DNA of 64,000 nt from Bacteroidota bacterium (lineage in GTDB: Bacteria > Bacteroidota > Bacteroidia > Sphingobacteriales > Sphingobacteriaceae): positions 908 to 64,907 of the forward strand of contig JABDAU010000007.1 of NCBI GenBank assembly GCA_013289045.1, written 5' to 3'. Within the stretch, counting starts at the first letter, position 1, and the number at the start of each line of letters is the position of its first letter. This document shows positions 17,421 through 25,923 of this stretch, piece by piece. Under the pieces are notes generated by a model. The model was not told the DNA's origin, did not search any database, and was given only the letters and a program-made list of their open reading frames with translations. Both the position numbers and the translations under genes were made by a program.

Positions 17421-18806
17421 TCAATGGTCAATAGCCATTTTGTTTTGCAAGCTACCGATCTGCGCGAGAAAGCCGGCGAAAGCATCCATGGCCCCTTGTT
17501 TTGAGGTGGTAATGACTTCATAAACGCCGGTGTCTGAGGTGAGCATATATTCGGAATAGGCGCAGATGGGAATTTGGCGGTTATCATTGAAGCGACGATC
17601 GGGGCCGCCGTTTTTGTTGACATATTTCCAGGTATTACCGACGACAATCGCATCCCCGGCAAGGCCTTCCTCTTCGATAAAACGGGTGATTGAACTGGTA
17701 ATCTTCAAATTTTTATAAAATACAGCAGCAAAGGTGCTTCCGCGTTTGACCAGCAGCCGCTCGGGTAAGAAATAAAACTCCAGGTTGTTCAGTTTCAGAT
17801 AGGGGATAGATACGTTGGTGGTAAAATGGTTCAGTGGCGTTTGATTGGCGGAAATGCTTTGTACAGCTACTCGTTTGATCAGGTTGCCAGCGCCCCCATG
17901 TCGTTTCACGTCGTGTGTTTGTTGGGTATTCAAATACTGCCATATCCTTGCTGAACGGGAAAAGGCCGCGAAATGATCGGCGAATTGCCGGTAGACCTGT
18001 TTAAATTGCTCATTCATTTCGTAATGCAATTCCATAGCAAACCGCCGTTTGTCCTGCTGTTTTAGCCATTTGATCCAGAAGATAAATACGATGATCCCGG
18101 CAACCAGGATATAGCCGGCGTACGGATTGGTCAGGACGAGTTCACTATCAGTAACGGCATCGTGATGCACATGCTGTACTGCCGCATAGTGGCGATTGAT
18201 ATAGCCGACAGAATGATGAAAGGCTGCTTTTAGCCATTTACTGTCCGTTGAATCTGCCAGTAAAAATGTTTGATCAGATGCGGCTGATTTCAGTACCGGT
18301 GATTTCGGGCTGGGTGCCTTGCGGATATTGGCACCAATCGGCGAAGTAACCCTGACTAAGGTGCTATCGCTTGCCGGCTGCATAATGGTTGTTCGGTTGC
18401 TGAAGGCAGTGAATGCCAGGATCAATAAGAAAAGGATCAGCGGTAAAACGCCTAACGTGTTAACGCGGGGTGATTTTTGCGCCTTTTCGGTGAGTTCCCT
18501 GATAAAGTCCTTGGAATCGGTGTCGGTCAATTGATAGATATCCGCAGAGGCGATGTTGTGGCCTTCCTCAATACCGACTGGCAATGTTTGCGGGTTGAAT
18601 TGCGGTACAACATGGGGCTCCGAAGGATGCCTGCCGTCTATTCTGCGCCGGTAACTGATGCCGTGCGAACTCAGGTTGACATAGGTGCCCCTGGGGCCTA
18701 CATTGACCCTTGCACCTTTAACGCCAAAAGAATAACTGATGCCGCTTTTTGAAAAATTGACGCGGAAGGGGCCGGAGCCAAAAGATTTCCGATAAGACCA
18801 GGCCAT
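17421..18806 (-). CDS. DUF4236 / SH3b membrane protein
   Basis: 461 aa. Residues 1-60 are a DUF4236 domain (FGSGPFRVNFSKSGISYSFG ... GPRGTYVNLSSHGISYRRR). Two membrane segments follow (about 118-135 and 224-243); between them lies a bacterial SH3 domain (VTSPIGANIRKAPSPKSPVL ... SKWLKA), so this part is likely periplasmic. The cytoplasmic C-terminal domain (about 335-450) is beta-rich and unassigned. It is the last gene of a five-gene minus-strand operon with HNH and DUF4407 proteins. Function unknown; the layout suggests envelope sensing coupled to an intracellular domain. Confidence 0.75.
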   Translation of the reverse strand: MAWSYRKSFGSGPFRVNFSKSGISYSFGVKGARVNVGPRGTYVNLSSHGISYRRRIDGRHPSEPHVVPQFNPQTLPVGIEEGHNIASADIYQLTDTDSKDFIRELTEKAQKSPRVNTLGVLPLILFLLILAFTAFSNRTTIMQPASDSTLVRVTSPIGANIRKAPSPKSPVLKSAASDQTFLLADSTDSKWLKAAFHHSVGYINRHYAAVQHVHHDAVTDSELVLTNPYAGYILVAGIIVFIFWIKWLKQQDKRRFAMELHYEMNEQFKQVYRQFADHFAAFSRSARIWQYLNTQQTHDVKRHGGAGNLIKRVAVQSISANQTPLNHFTTNVSIPYLKLNNLEFYFLPERLLVKRGSTFAAVFYKNLKITSSITRFIEEEGLAGDAIVVGNTWKYVNKNGGPDRRFNDNRQIPICAYSEYMLTSDTGVYEVITTSKQGAMDAFAGFLAQIGSLQNKMAIDH

Positions 18807-18835
18807 AAGATTTAAGTTTAGCTATGGTGAATGAA

Positions 18836-19096
18836 TTAGTTGATCGTAAATCGCTTCCAGGGTATTCTCCCTGGGTCGATATTGGCCAGAAAGTTAACAA
18901 GGTCCTTTCGTCCCTGATAAGTTGGCCGGCCATTGTGGTCCTGCGCCATTAATACGATCGGCAGGCCCGGAAAATAGGGCTGAAAAGCTTTTCTCATTTT
19001 GTCACATTCCAGGCTATTGGTCAATACATGTGGTTTTACGATCACTATAGCGAACGTCACGTTCTGCTCTTTGATAATTGCTCCGTCTACTTGCAT
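18836..19096 (-). CDS. Small unknown protein in the DUF4407 operon
   Basis: 86 aa, no signal or membrane segment. It reads as a compact alpha/beta fold (VTFAIVIVKPHVL, then FPGLPIVLMAQDHNGRPTYQG). It is 22 bp after the DUF4407 gene and 29 bp before the DUF4236 gene, so it is part of the same transcript. No recognised family. Confidence 0.6.
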   Translation of the reverse strand: MQVDGAIIKEQNVTFAIVIVKPHVLTNSLECDKMRKAFQPYFPGLPIVLMAQDHNGRPTYQGRKDLVNFLANIDPGRIPWKRFTIN

Positions 19097-19118
19097 ATTA
19101 TTTTTTAGATTTTAAACT

Positions 19119-20117
19119 TTAAACTTCCGGTGTTTGCATTGCCAGTAATTTCAATTTGCGCTTCTGTAGTTCCATATGATGCTGTATGGTTGCGTCGTAA
19201 TCGGTTTCCCGGTGCGTGATTTTGTTGACCATGATAAATATCTCGATTCCTAACAAAAGCAAGGCCCACAAGGCCCAAACAAACAAGGCAGGTCCCGAAT
19301 CCCGCAGGATGTGATACATCAGCTGTAATTCGGAAAGAAATCCGCTGTTCGCCTTCGCCTCTTGTTCGACTTCATCCCGTAATTTCACGATACGGTTTTC
19401 CTGCGCAATTTTGATATCCCGCAATTCTTTGATTTGCTGATCCAGTGGCGCCAGCATGGACATCTTGGGATTTTGGATCGCATTAACCGTGTAAGCGGTC
19501 TTTCGTACCAGGTTTGTTTTGGTAATAGCAGTTTTGTTAGAATCAATCGTGGTGGTAGCGACCGGTACGGCATCATTCTGGCTGGTGACCACCTGGATGG
19601 TTGGGTTTTTATTGATTTCGTCAACTAATGCTTTACGCTCTGTTTCTTTTTTACTGATCGCGGTTTCGGTTTCGGTTGCTTGCGCTTTTAATTCGGCCTC
19701 TTTGGCCGGTAACAGCGAGTCGACCTGCGCATTCAGCTCGAATAACTGTTTATGCTTAATATCCTCCCTGAAAATGATCTGGTCAATGACGATGGAACCA
19801 ATAATGGCCATGATCACAGCTATAAACCCGCGTACCCAATATTTCGCGGTGCCGTGGGTGTCGGAGAGGATGATCTGTCTTTCGACTTGCAAAATGATCA
19901 CAACGAACAATGCGGCCCCCAGGCAGCTGTAATACCATTCTGCTGCGAGATACCTGCTGACAAAGGAATAACCAATAAAGGCCCATAAGATACAAATGAT
20001 CAGCAGCGCCGAAGTATATCGCTTGACTGCCCGCTGGGCGATTTCGCTGCAACCTTTTAGTACCTCGTATTTGTAGCCTGTGAGGAAGCAGCCAAATTTG
20101 ATCCACCGGTTTTCCAT
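19119..20117 (-). CDS. DUF4407 membrane protein
   Basis: 332 aa with the DUF4407 layout: membrane segments at about residues 34-52, 62-80 and 93-113, a long coiled-coil region (about 125-265, starting KHKQLFELNAQVDSLLPAKE), and a last membrane segment at about 275-295. It begins WIKFGCFLTGYKYEVLKGCS, a pattern conserved in the family. The biochemical role is unknown. It is flanked at 2 bp and 22 bp by its operon neighbours. Confidence 0.82.
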   Translation of the reverse strand: MENRWIKFGCFLTGYKYEVLKGCSEIAQRAVKRYTSALLIICILWAFIGYSFVSRYLAAEWYYSCLGAALFVVIILQVERQIILSDTHGTAKYWVRGFIAVIMAIIGSIVIDQIIFREDIKHKQLFELNAQVDSLLPAKEAELKAQATETETAISKKETERKALVDEINKNPTIQVVTSQNDAVPVATTTIDSNKTAITKTNLVRKTAYTVNAIQNPKMSMLAPLDQQIKELRDIKIAQENRIVKLRDEVEQEAKANSGFLSELQLMYHILRDSGPALFVWALWALLLLGIEIFIMVNKITHRETDYDATIQHHMELQKRKLKLLAMQTPEV

Positions 20118-20119
20118 GG

Positions 20120-20713
20120 TTAAAATTTCTTTGATAAGATATGATGATGGGAAATGGCCGCAAGGCCGTTTTTAAAACCGCGGGTATAACTGATCAGAAT
20201 GCCATTGCAATCGCCTGCGTTACGTTCCGTGTCGGTTTCGATCTCCTTTACTTTCGCGATGTGCCCCAAGGCGATCTTTTTTTTCATTTCCAGTTCTTCT
20301 ACCATATCGACCATGCCAGCGCGTCCGCGGGTGAGGATATGGTACTCTGTTTCCTGGACAAAGTCTTCGTAAAAAGTTTTTACCCTGTTTAGCGTTCGGA
20401 TCAATTCGTTTTTGAGCGCTTCCAGGTTTTGGTTCAGGTGGCTGGCATCAGGGTTGACCAGGGCATCATCATACCCTTTCGTTTCATGGCTCCGATCCAT
20501 AAAAGCATAGAGCACACCAATATTGTGTTCCAAAGGGGGCGGTACCGGTGCGCGCTCCGTAAAATGCCCGGGTTGTTGCGCAGGTGATGGCCCTGGTTCA
20601 ATAAAAACCCTTTCTTCGACGTCGGGCAGCGCTTGGCTGGTGTTGAATTGCTGTCCGTTAAGCGGCGGTGTTTGTGCGCCGTTCCTGTCATTACGCTTTG
20701 AAAAATCAAACAT
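20120..20713 (-). CDS. Unknown soluble protein in the DUF4407 operon
   Basis: 197 aa. A Pro/Gln-rich, probably disordered N-terminus (to about residue 65) is followed by a helical domain (about 85-190) with the segments LEALKNELIRTLNRVKTFY and ELEMKKKIALGHIAKVKEIE. No catalytic motif, signal or membrane segment. It lies 4 bp downstream of the HNH gene and 2 bp upstream of the DUF4407 gene. No family recognised. Confidence 0.6.
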   Translation of the reverse strand: MFDFSKRNDRNGAQTPPLNGQQFNTSQALPDVEERVFIEPGPSPAQQPGHFTERAPVPPPLEHNIGVLYAFMDRSHETKGYDDALVNPDASHLNQNLEALKNELIRTLNRVKTFYEDFVQETEYHILTRGRAGMVDMVEELEMKKKIALGHIAKVKEIETDTERNAGDCNGILISYTRGFKNGLAAISHHHILSKKF

Positions 20714-20717
20714 TTCG

Positions 20718-21098
20718 TTATATGATTATAATGGGTACTTTAAACTTGCTGTGTCCCCGTTGATGACAGCTTTTACAAACTGTGATCAACAGATGGTTAT
20801 CATAATCCCAGGGTACTTTGAATGCCTTTTCGCTTTTTACGTATTGGTATTGCCGGTGATGTACCTGTAGTTCGTCCGGACTTTGACAAATCACACAGCG
20901 TTCCTTGTCCCGTGCCATAATTTCGTTACGCTTGGACTTCCAGCGCGCATCGAACAATAAATTGCCATAAGAGCCATGCATGGGTACCTCTGCCGGGTGA
21001 TCACCTGTGCCGGGTTGCGCCGTTTCTTCATCGCGCCTGTAACGGCCGACGAGCTTTTTATCCTGGTCACGGCTGATGTCGTAACGGTTCATTTGCAT
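20718..21098 (-). CDS. HNH endonuclease-like protein
   Basis: 126 aa. The second half has the HNH layout: CVICQ (CxxC), VHHRQYQYVK with the HH pair, a Trp-Asp-Tyr-Asp segment before LLITVCKSCH (second CxxC plus His). The N-terminal half carries an ARWKSKRNEIMARD helix typical of HNH leader regions. HNH proteins are metal-dependent DNA nucleases; here it is the first gene of the operon with the DUF4407 and DUF4236 membrane proteins, so it could be the effector of that unit. Confidence 0.78.
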   Translation of the reverse strand: MQMNRYDISRDQDKKLVGRYRRDEETAQPGTGDHPAEVPMHGSYGNLLFDARWKSKRNEIMARDKERCVICQSPDELQVHHRQYQYVKSEKAFKVPWDYDNHLLITVCKSCHQRGHSKFKVPIIII

Positions 21099-21173
21099 AG
21101 GGTACTCATATTACATCAATTCATTGTTTTGATAGGCATGGCCATGATACTATGTGTTATTAAGTGATAAGGT

Positions 21174-21470
21174 TCAGGCCTGATTAGTCAGTAACCGTTC
21201 AGCCATTTCATGAGCATTCAAGATATGGCCGTTCCTCAATACCATGCGCTTTTTGCCATCCCGCGGGTCGTTAAATATATGGTGCTTACTGTTGCAGGTG
21301 CTCATCCGGTAATACAGTGCAGCCAGGCCTTTATAAAATCCTTGTGTTTTGGCGGTCTGGAAAACAAATTCGGAGCAACTCACACGAAACAGGCAATTTC
21401 GTCTTTTGCCTGCCGGTATGAGCAGCCGGTAAATCTTTATGGCCAGTATCAGTATCCACCTCATATTCAA
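21174..21470 (-). CDS. yidD: YidD-like membrane insertion factor
   Basis: 98 aa. It carries the YidD pattern: IKIYRLLIP, then CLFRVSCSEFVFQTAKTQGF and the glycine-led helix KGLAALYYRMSTC. YidD is a small peripheral inner-membrane protein that helps YidC insert membrane proteins. The C-terminal part differs from housekeeping YidD, and the context is an accessory region, so this is probably an extra, diverged copy. It overlaps the upstream gene by 4 bp. Confidence 0.75.
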   Translation of the reverse strand: MNMRWILILAIKIYRLLIPAGKRRNCLFRVSCSEFVFQTAKTQGFYKGLAALYYRMSTCNSKHHIFNDPRDGKKRMVLRNGHILNAHEMAERLLTNQA

Positions 21471-21700
21471 TGCCGGCTAAAGACAATCATTTGATAGGAT
21501 GCCATATAGCCGGGTTTGGCACCGATCCCAAAACAACCGGCGTCAGGCTGCACATAAGTGGAAACGCTTTCGAGCCGGATATAAGTCCAGCCTTCGTCTG
21601 TGTAATTGCTGATCAGTGTCTCTAATTGATTGGCAACGACGGATGTGGTTTCTTTTTTTTGATCTAAAGTCGCGGTAAAGGGTACTACTTTGTATTCCAT
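21467..21700 (-). CDS. DUF4177-like small protein
   Basis: 77 aa from the ATG at 21700 (MEYKVVPFTA); an ORF start at 21760 adds an implausible N-terminus that overlaps the next gene. The pattern 'EYKVVPF ... LETLISNYTDEGWTYIRLES' resembles DUF4177, small alpha/beta proteins of unknown function. Overlaps yidD by 4 bp. Confidence 0.65.
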   Translation of the reverse strand: MEYKVVPFTATLDQKKETTSVVANQLETLISNYTDEGWTYIRLESVSTYVQPDAGCFGIGAKPGYMASYQMIVFSRH

Positions 21701-21750
21701 AACTGATTTAATACGGTTGTGTATGCAATATTTTTTTACATGGCTAACGC

Positions 21751-22050
21751 TTATAACCATTCATAATTGATCAGATGAGCAAGGTTGTCCCTTACCGTTC
21801 CATCAGGATTTGATCTTAAATAACTGCCAGCGATCACTTCCACTTTTTCGCCATCCCGCCAAAAAGCAGCTTTATAATCCCACAGCCAGGTGATCGCGCT
21901 ATTGCCCGGTTGGCTTAATAGCCTTACCGCTTCTGCTTTTGTGGTCTTTACACCTCTTGTTACGCCGCCGTCCGGGTTAACGGTATGAAATGCATAGTGG
22001 GTGATCCCGCTGGAAGTCTTCCAGATACCTGAGATTTTATATTTTGCCAT
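21751..22050 (-). CDS. DUF3892 protein
   Basis: 99 aa. The start YKISGIWKTSSGITHYAFHT is characteristic of DUF3892, a small beta-rich family in Bacteroidetes with no known function; the segment AEAVRLLSQPGNSAITWLWD also fits. The palindrome at 22103-22120 lies 53 bp upstream of its start and is a likely operator. Confidence 0.8.
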   Translation of the reverse strand: MAKYKISGIWKTSSGITHYAFHTVNPDGGVTRGVKTTKAEAVRLLSQPGNSAITWLWDYKAAFWRDGEKVEVIAGSYLRSNPDGTVRDNLAHLINYEWL

Positions 22051-22102
22051 TGTTCTTCTTATTTAATGATAAGCCGAAATTAGCAGAAGGCGGACGTCGG
22101 TT

Positions 22103-22120
22103 TTTACGGGAAACCGTAAA
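22103..22120. promoter_or_regulatory. TTTACGG-N4-CCGTAAA palindrome (operator candidate 1)
   Basis: Perfect 7-bp inverted repeat, spacer GAAA. It sits about 53 bp upstream of the DUF3892 gene (minus strand) and 99 bp past the end of the next gene. A near-identical site occurs at 25924-25940 upstream of another accessory gene, with the LuxR-type two-component pair located between. Confidence 0.6.
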
Positions 22121-22153
22121 GTGGCGATGAAAAATATTGCGGTACTAAATTGT

Positions 22154-23014
22154 CTAATTGAGGATGTGATAGACATACTTTTTGAGTATGTAATCGGTCA
22201 TGGGTAATAATCGTTTGCTGGTATCTAAGGGGTCGGGGCCGTTCCCTGTAAAGAAGAAGATGTTTCCTTTGTCTTTCGCATAATAAACTTTCCGCACGGA
22301 ATATAAGGTCATGGTATCCGGCTTAGTAATCCGTTTAAAATCATTAACCAGTTGCCAGTTGATTTTTTCTGCGGAATTTGACTGATCATTTGATTCGACA
22401 GGTTTAAAATGGTCATCGTCCCAAATCATATAGCGTTCATGGCCGGTATAATGCTTGCGCCAGGGTTGGAATAAGAGAACGCCCACAATGGCCACAATTA
22501 AAATCGTAGCAGCAAATAGCATCGGCTTTTTGCTGCTTTTTTTTGTTTGGGGCGGTTCGTGCTGCGCAGCCGGATGGATTGGTGCAGCTATTTGGGGTGG
22601 TACAACAGGTTCAATGACGGGTGCATAAGTATTGGCCGGTATTCCGGCATTCGGAGGCACTGTTAAATTGGGGTGAAATGGACGCGGTTTATAATCGATC
22701 AGTAAAGCCAGCAGGTCAATGTTTCGCGGGTTAGTATCTATGGAACGGTCGCCGAGAAAATTGACCAATGGCCTGAACGGATCGGCTTTCATGATCGAAA
22801 AAGCCTTGTGATAAGCATTCACGTCCGGTTTCTGACCTACAAAAGAACGTAGTATCTGCTCGTCGTTAGCACTCAATCCCTGTTCGCAGATTTTTAAAAT
22901 CTCCGCTTTAATGTTGGCCGGCGTCGGTAAGAGCAATTCAGAAGGCAAGGATTGCGCCGCCAACCGCTCATCATAAGCGGCCATTACCGATTCTTTATAC
23001 GCAGACCAAAGCAT
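22154..23014 (-). CDS. Unknown single-pass membrane protein
   Basis: 286 aa. A soluble, helical N-terminal domain (about residues 1-110) is followed by a Pro-rich linker, a basic stretch (KKSSKKP), one membrane segment (about 169-186) and a C-terminal domain (about 187-286) that should lie outside the cytoplasm. That domain has a 'IFFFTGNGPDPLDTSKRLLP' stretch. No recognised family. It is transcribed away from the structured region at 23201-23316. Confidence 0.6.
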   Translation of the reverse strand: MLWSAYKESVMAAYDERLAAQSLPSELLLPTPANIKAEILKICEQGLSANDEQILRSFVGQKPDVNAYHKAFSIMKADPFRPLVNFLGDRSIDTNPRNIDLLALLIDYKPRPFHPNLTVPPNAGIPANTYAPVIEPVVPPQIAAPIHPAAQHEPPQTKKSSKKPMLFAATILIVAIVGVLLFQPWRKHYTGHERYMIWDDDHFKPVESNDQSNSAEKINWQLVNDFKRITKPDTMTLYSVRKVYYAKDKGNIFFFTGNGPDPLDTSKRLLPMTDYILKKYVYHILN

Positions 23015-23200
23015 TTTCAGAATTTTTTAAGGCTAAAGCTAAAACTTTTTTTGGAATTCCATCCGCATTTCCGGAATCGTAGCGGAAATACTGGAAATAC
23101 CGGAATAGGTTGGTAGTAAGCTGATTATGAGCCCTCATATTTGTCCCGGAATCGATTCGAACGGTTTCACGGGCAAAGAAAGCGGAGGCTTGTACTTGGC

Positions 23201-23316
23201 TTGGGAAGCGGATACCTGCTTCCGCGATCAATGCCCACACTTCCCAAAAAATGCAAGAGGCGCCTCTTGCGGCAGTCTACAGTTCCGCTCCGGGACAAGG
23301 TCCCGGCGGGCTGTAG
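23201..23316 (+). ncRNA. Candidate structured RNA / leader
   Basis: Three consecutive hairpins in 116 nt. (1) TTGGGAAG 23201-23208 pairs with CTTCCCAA 23240-23247, and inside it GGAAGC 23204-23209 can alternatively pair with GCTTCC 23218-23223, two mutually exclusive folds. (2) A perfect 18-nt palindrome GCAAGAGGCGCCTCTTGC 23253-23270. (3) CTACAG 23277-23282 with CTGTAG 23311-23316, enclosing CCGGGAC 23290-23296 / GTCCCGG 23300-23306. The last hairpin is followed by a T run and, 30 bp on, the start of a small lipoprotein gene. It may be a leader RNA, a standalone RNA or a palindromic repeat; strand is inferred from the downstream gene. Confidence 0.45.
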
Positions 23317-23346
23317 GATTTTTCAAACACTTAAAATTTTTTGACA

Positions 23347-23508
23347 ATGCTAAAAATCTTTTTAGCGCTATGGCTGGCTTGTGCCGGTCCCGCGCATCAT
23401 AATTCTGGTAATAATAACGATCACCACACCATCGTGCATGCTGACAGTGACCCAACAGGCGATAACGGCAATCCACCTCCGCCGCCACCTCCGCCACCAC
23501 ACCAGTAG
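23347..23508 (+). CDS. Small His/Asn/Pro-rich lipoprotein
   Basis: 53-aa ORF. MLKIFLALWLACAG is a lipoprotein signal with Cys12; the short mature part is rich in His, Asn and Asp and ends in nine prolines before HQ. It could bind metal, or be a wall- or envelope-spanning tag. No family recognised. It lies directly after the structured region and directly before a 17-bp hairpin, so it forms its own transcription unit. Confidence 0.5.
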   Translation: MLKIFLALWLACAGPAHHNSGNNNDHHTIVHADSDPTGDNGNPPPPPPPPPHQ

Positions 23509-23511
23509 TGT

Positions 23512-23549
23512 AAGAAAATAAGGCAAGCGTGAGCTTGCCTTATTTTCTT
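23512..23549 (+). terminator. Long perfect hairpin, probable bidirectional terminator
   Basis: Perfect 17-bp stem (AAGAAAATAAGGCAAGC and its complement) with loop GTGA. The A-rich and T-rich outer arms would serve termination in both directions. It lies 4 bp after the small lipoprotein gene and 31 bp before the TTG start of the kinase gene. Confidence 0.8.
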
Positions 23550-23579
23550 GTAATAAATTGTATTTTAGTAGCCATAACC

Positions 23580-25232
23580 TTGAAAAAATTATCACTGATA
23601 TGGCTGTTTTTGTTGCTGTTGTTGGCTGCCTGCCATGATAAGGCTGCCAAACAGCCGGTCGACCAGTGGGCGGATTACCGTAAGGCCTACAGCCTTCTTT
23701 CAAAAAACGATGACTCTGCGTTCTATTATTTTAACCGTGCCGCTACCAACACCAATGACAAGCAGCAAATCGCCTCAGCTTATCAGAGCATGGCCTTTAT
23801 TCAGACCAATGCGGGGGATAATTACGGCGCACAGGAAAGCCTGACGTTGTCACTGAAGGCTTTGGATGAACATAAGGCTGGCGACAGGGATTACCTGGCC
23901 CGAGATTATAACGGTTTAGGCATGAGCTATTCCAGTTTGGATGAATATGAACAGGCGCTTATCTATTACCGGCTTGCATTTCACTTTGCTAACGATTCGA
24001 CGTTAAAAGCTAACGTCTTGAATAATGAGGGGAATGCTTATAAAGATCTGAAAAACTATCCAGCTGCACTGACGAGTTTTGCGGCGGCTATCCGATTGAC
24101 AAATGACCATAGTGTTACTTATGCGCGTGTGCTGACCAACCAGGCGATTGCCAGATGGTTGGCGGATCAACATTATAATGCCGCGCCGGACTTGTTACGC
24201 TCACTAGCTATCCGGCTTGAGAAAAAGGATGTTGCCGGTGAAAATTCCAGCTATGCCCATTTGGCACAGTATTATATGACCAGCCAGCCGGATTCCGCAA
24301 TCCGCTATGCGCAAAAAATGCTGTCGGTAGTTGGCAAATTGCGTAATGGCGATGATCAATTGGACGCTTTGGGGAAATTAATCCTGCTTACACCCACGGG
24401 AGAAGCCAAGTCATATTTTAAACGGTATCAACAGGTGGAGGACAGCATCGAGACCAAACGTAATGCGGCTAAAAATCAATTTGCGGTCATCAGGTATAAT
24501 GTCGCAAAAGAAAAAGCGGAAAACTTGCTGCTACAGCGGAAAAGCACTGAAAGACGCTATCAACTACTCGTGGTTCTTTCGCTCGCGGCGCTGGTAGTAG
24601 CGGTCACAATTTGGTGGTACCGCAGGCGCAGGCAGCGTCTCCAACAGGAAGCTGAAAAGGAAATCCGTGAGAGCCGTCTACAATTGTCACAAAAAGTACA
24701 CGACCAGGTGGCTAACGGTATTTATAGTATCATGAGTGAGGTAGAACATAGTCAGGAACTTGATAAAACAACCTTGATCGATAAGTTAGACAGCGTTTAT
24801 GAGGTATCCAGGAATATTGCGCACGATGAGCCGGGAGCGGACGATGACTTTACCAAGCGGATCAACTCGCTGCTGAATGCTTTTAAAAGACCTGCGATCC
24901 GGCTGGCGGTTAGCGGAAACGAGCCGGAACTCTGGCAACTGGTCAGCAAAGATGTAAAACAGCAGTTGGAGCTTGTCCTGCAGGAATTGATGGTCAATAT
25001 GAGTAAGCACAGCCAGGCGACGTTAGCGCATATCAGTTTTGTGATGGAACAGGATTATCTGAAAATTGAATGCCGGGACAATGGGGTGGGCATGACCAAT
25101 CCTGATAAATCCGGTAAGGGGTTAAAGAATACGGTTTCCCGTATTAAACGGCTGAATGGCAGCGTTACATTTGAGACACAAGCTGCAACAGGTTTTGGCA
25201 TTTTTATTCACTTGCCGCTTGCTTTGTCATGA
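23580..25232 (+). CDS. TPR sensor histidine kinase (lipoprotein-like N-terminus)
   Basis: 550 aa from the TTG at 23580, which gives MKKLSLIWLFLLLLLAACHD, a clean lipoprotein signal. Tetratricopeptide repeats span about residues 30-285, a membrane segment lies at about 320-340, then a coiled coil, a NarL-type dimerisation helix with the phospho-acceptor His in LSQKVHDQVANGIY, and an HATPase domain (LQELMVNMSKHSQ, CRDNGVGM, GKGLKNTVSRI). It senses an unknown envelope signal. The stop overlaps the response regulator by 4 bp (ATGA), a classical two-component pair. Confidence 0.88.
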   Translation: MKKLSLIWLFLLLLLAACHDKAAKQPVDQWADYRKAYSLLSKNDDSAFYYFNRAATNTNDKQQIASAYQSMAFIQTNAGDNYGAQESLTLSLKALDEHKAGDRDYLARDYNGLGMSYSSLDEYEQALIYYRLAFHFANDSTLKANVLNNEGNAYKDLKNYPAALTSFAAAIRLTNDHSVTYARVLTNQAIARWLADQHYNAAPDLLRSLAIRLEKKDVAGENSSYAHLAQYYMTSQPDSAIRYAQKMLSVVGKLRNGDDQLDALGKLILLTPTGEAKSYFKRYQQVEDSIETKRNAAKNQFAVIRYNVAKEKAENLLLQRKSTERRYQLLVVLSLAALVVAVTIWWYRRRRQRLQQEAEKEIRESRLQLSQKVHDQVANGIYSIMSEVEHSQELDKTTLIDKLDSVYEVSRNIAHDEPGADDDFTKRINSLLNAFKRPAIRLAVSGNEPELWQLVSKDVKQQLELVLQELMVNMSKHSQATLAHISFVMEQDYLKIECRDNGVGMTNPDKSGKGLKNTVSRIKRLNGSVTFETQAATGFGIFIHLPLALS

Positions 25233-25897
25233 AATTTGAAAACATACTCGTCACTGAAGACCAGGGCGTGGCGAACCGTTCGCTGCGTATTACGCTGGAA
25301 GAATTAGAACTTCCGCGACCTCACCACGCTTATTATTGTGATCATGCCTTAACGATGATCACGACCGCGTTGCGGGATGGTCGTCCTTATGATTTACTGG
25401 TCACCGATCTTTATTTTCAGGTGGATGGTACGACCAAACAATTACCGGATGGCGTGGGGCTGATCAAATCGGCCAGGCAGCTGCAACCTGATTTGAAAGT
25501 ATTGGTCTTTTCGTCAGAAAGCCGTCAGGCTGTTATCCGGCGCCTATATGATGAATTTAACATTGATGGTTTTATTGTCAAGGGCAGGGGTGATGCACAG
25601 GATTTAAAAAATGCTATTGAACAAATCGCCAAAAATAAGCGGTATTATCCCCGTGATTATCGTTCAACCGCTACACAGAATAATCTGCACACCTTTACTG
25701 CTTATGATAAAACGATCATCGGTTTGCTGGCGGAAGGATATGCGCAAAAGGATATCCCGGCCTGGCTGGACAGTCATGATGTATCACCCTCCGGTCTGAG
25801 CAGTGTAGAAAAACGCCTGAGCCTGATCAGGAACGCGATGAACTTTACAAAAAACGAACAGTTGGTTGCTTTTTGTAAGGAAATGGGAATCATTTAG
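25229..25897 (+). CDS. LuxR/NarL-family response regulator
   Basis: 222 aa. Receiver domain at about 1-130 (ILVTEDQG acidic pocket, phospho-acceptor Asp in LLVTDLYF, Ser in LVFSSES, Lys in FIVKGRG). The C-terminal part (about 155-222) has a helix-turn-helix shape (IIGLLAEGYAQKDIPAWLDS...SSVEKRLSLIRNAM) that follows the LuxR pattern but is diverged. It is translationally coupled to the kinase. The palindrome 27 bp after its stop, and its twin at 22103, are plausible binding sites. Confidence 0.85.
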   Translation: MKFENILVTEDQGVANRSLRITLEELELPRPHHAYYCDHALTMITTALRDGRPYDLLVTDLYFQVDGTTKQLPDGVGLIKSARQLQPDLKVLVFSSESRQAVIRRLYDEFNIDGFIVKGRGDAQDLKNAIEQIAKNKRYYPRDYRSTATQNNLHTFTAYDKTIIGLLAEGYAQKDIPAWLDSHDVSPSGLSSVEKRLSLIRNAMNFTKNEQLVAFCKEMGII

Positions 25898-25923
25898 CTA
25901 TAGTAGTAAGGAGAATTTCGCCA

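Noticed and set aside
22995-23500. Several 65-90 aa frames on both strands
   Set aside because: They cover the hairpin region and have low-complexity or basic random composition; only the 53-aa lipoprotein frame is protein-like.
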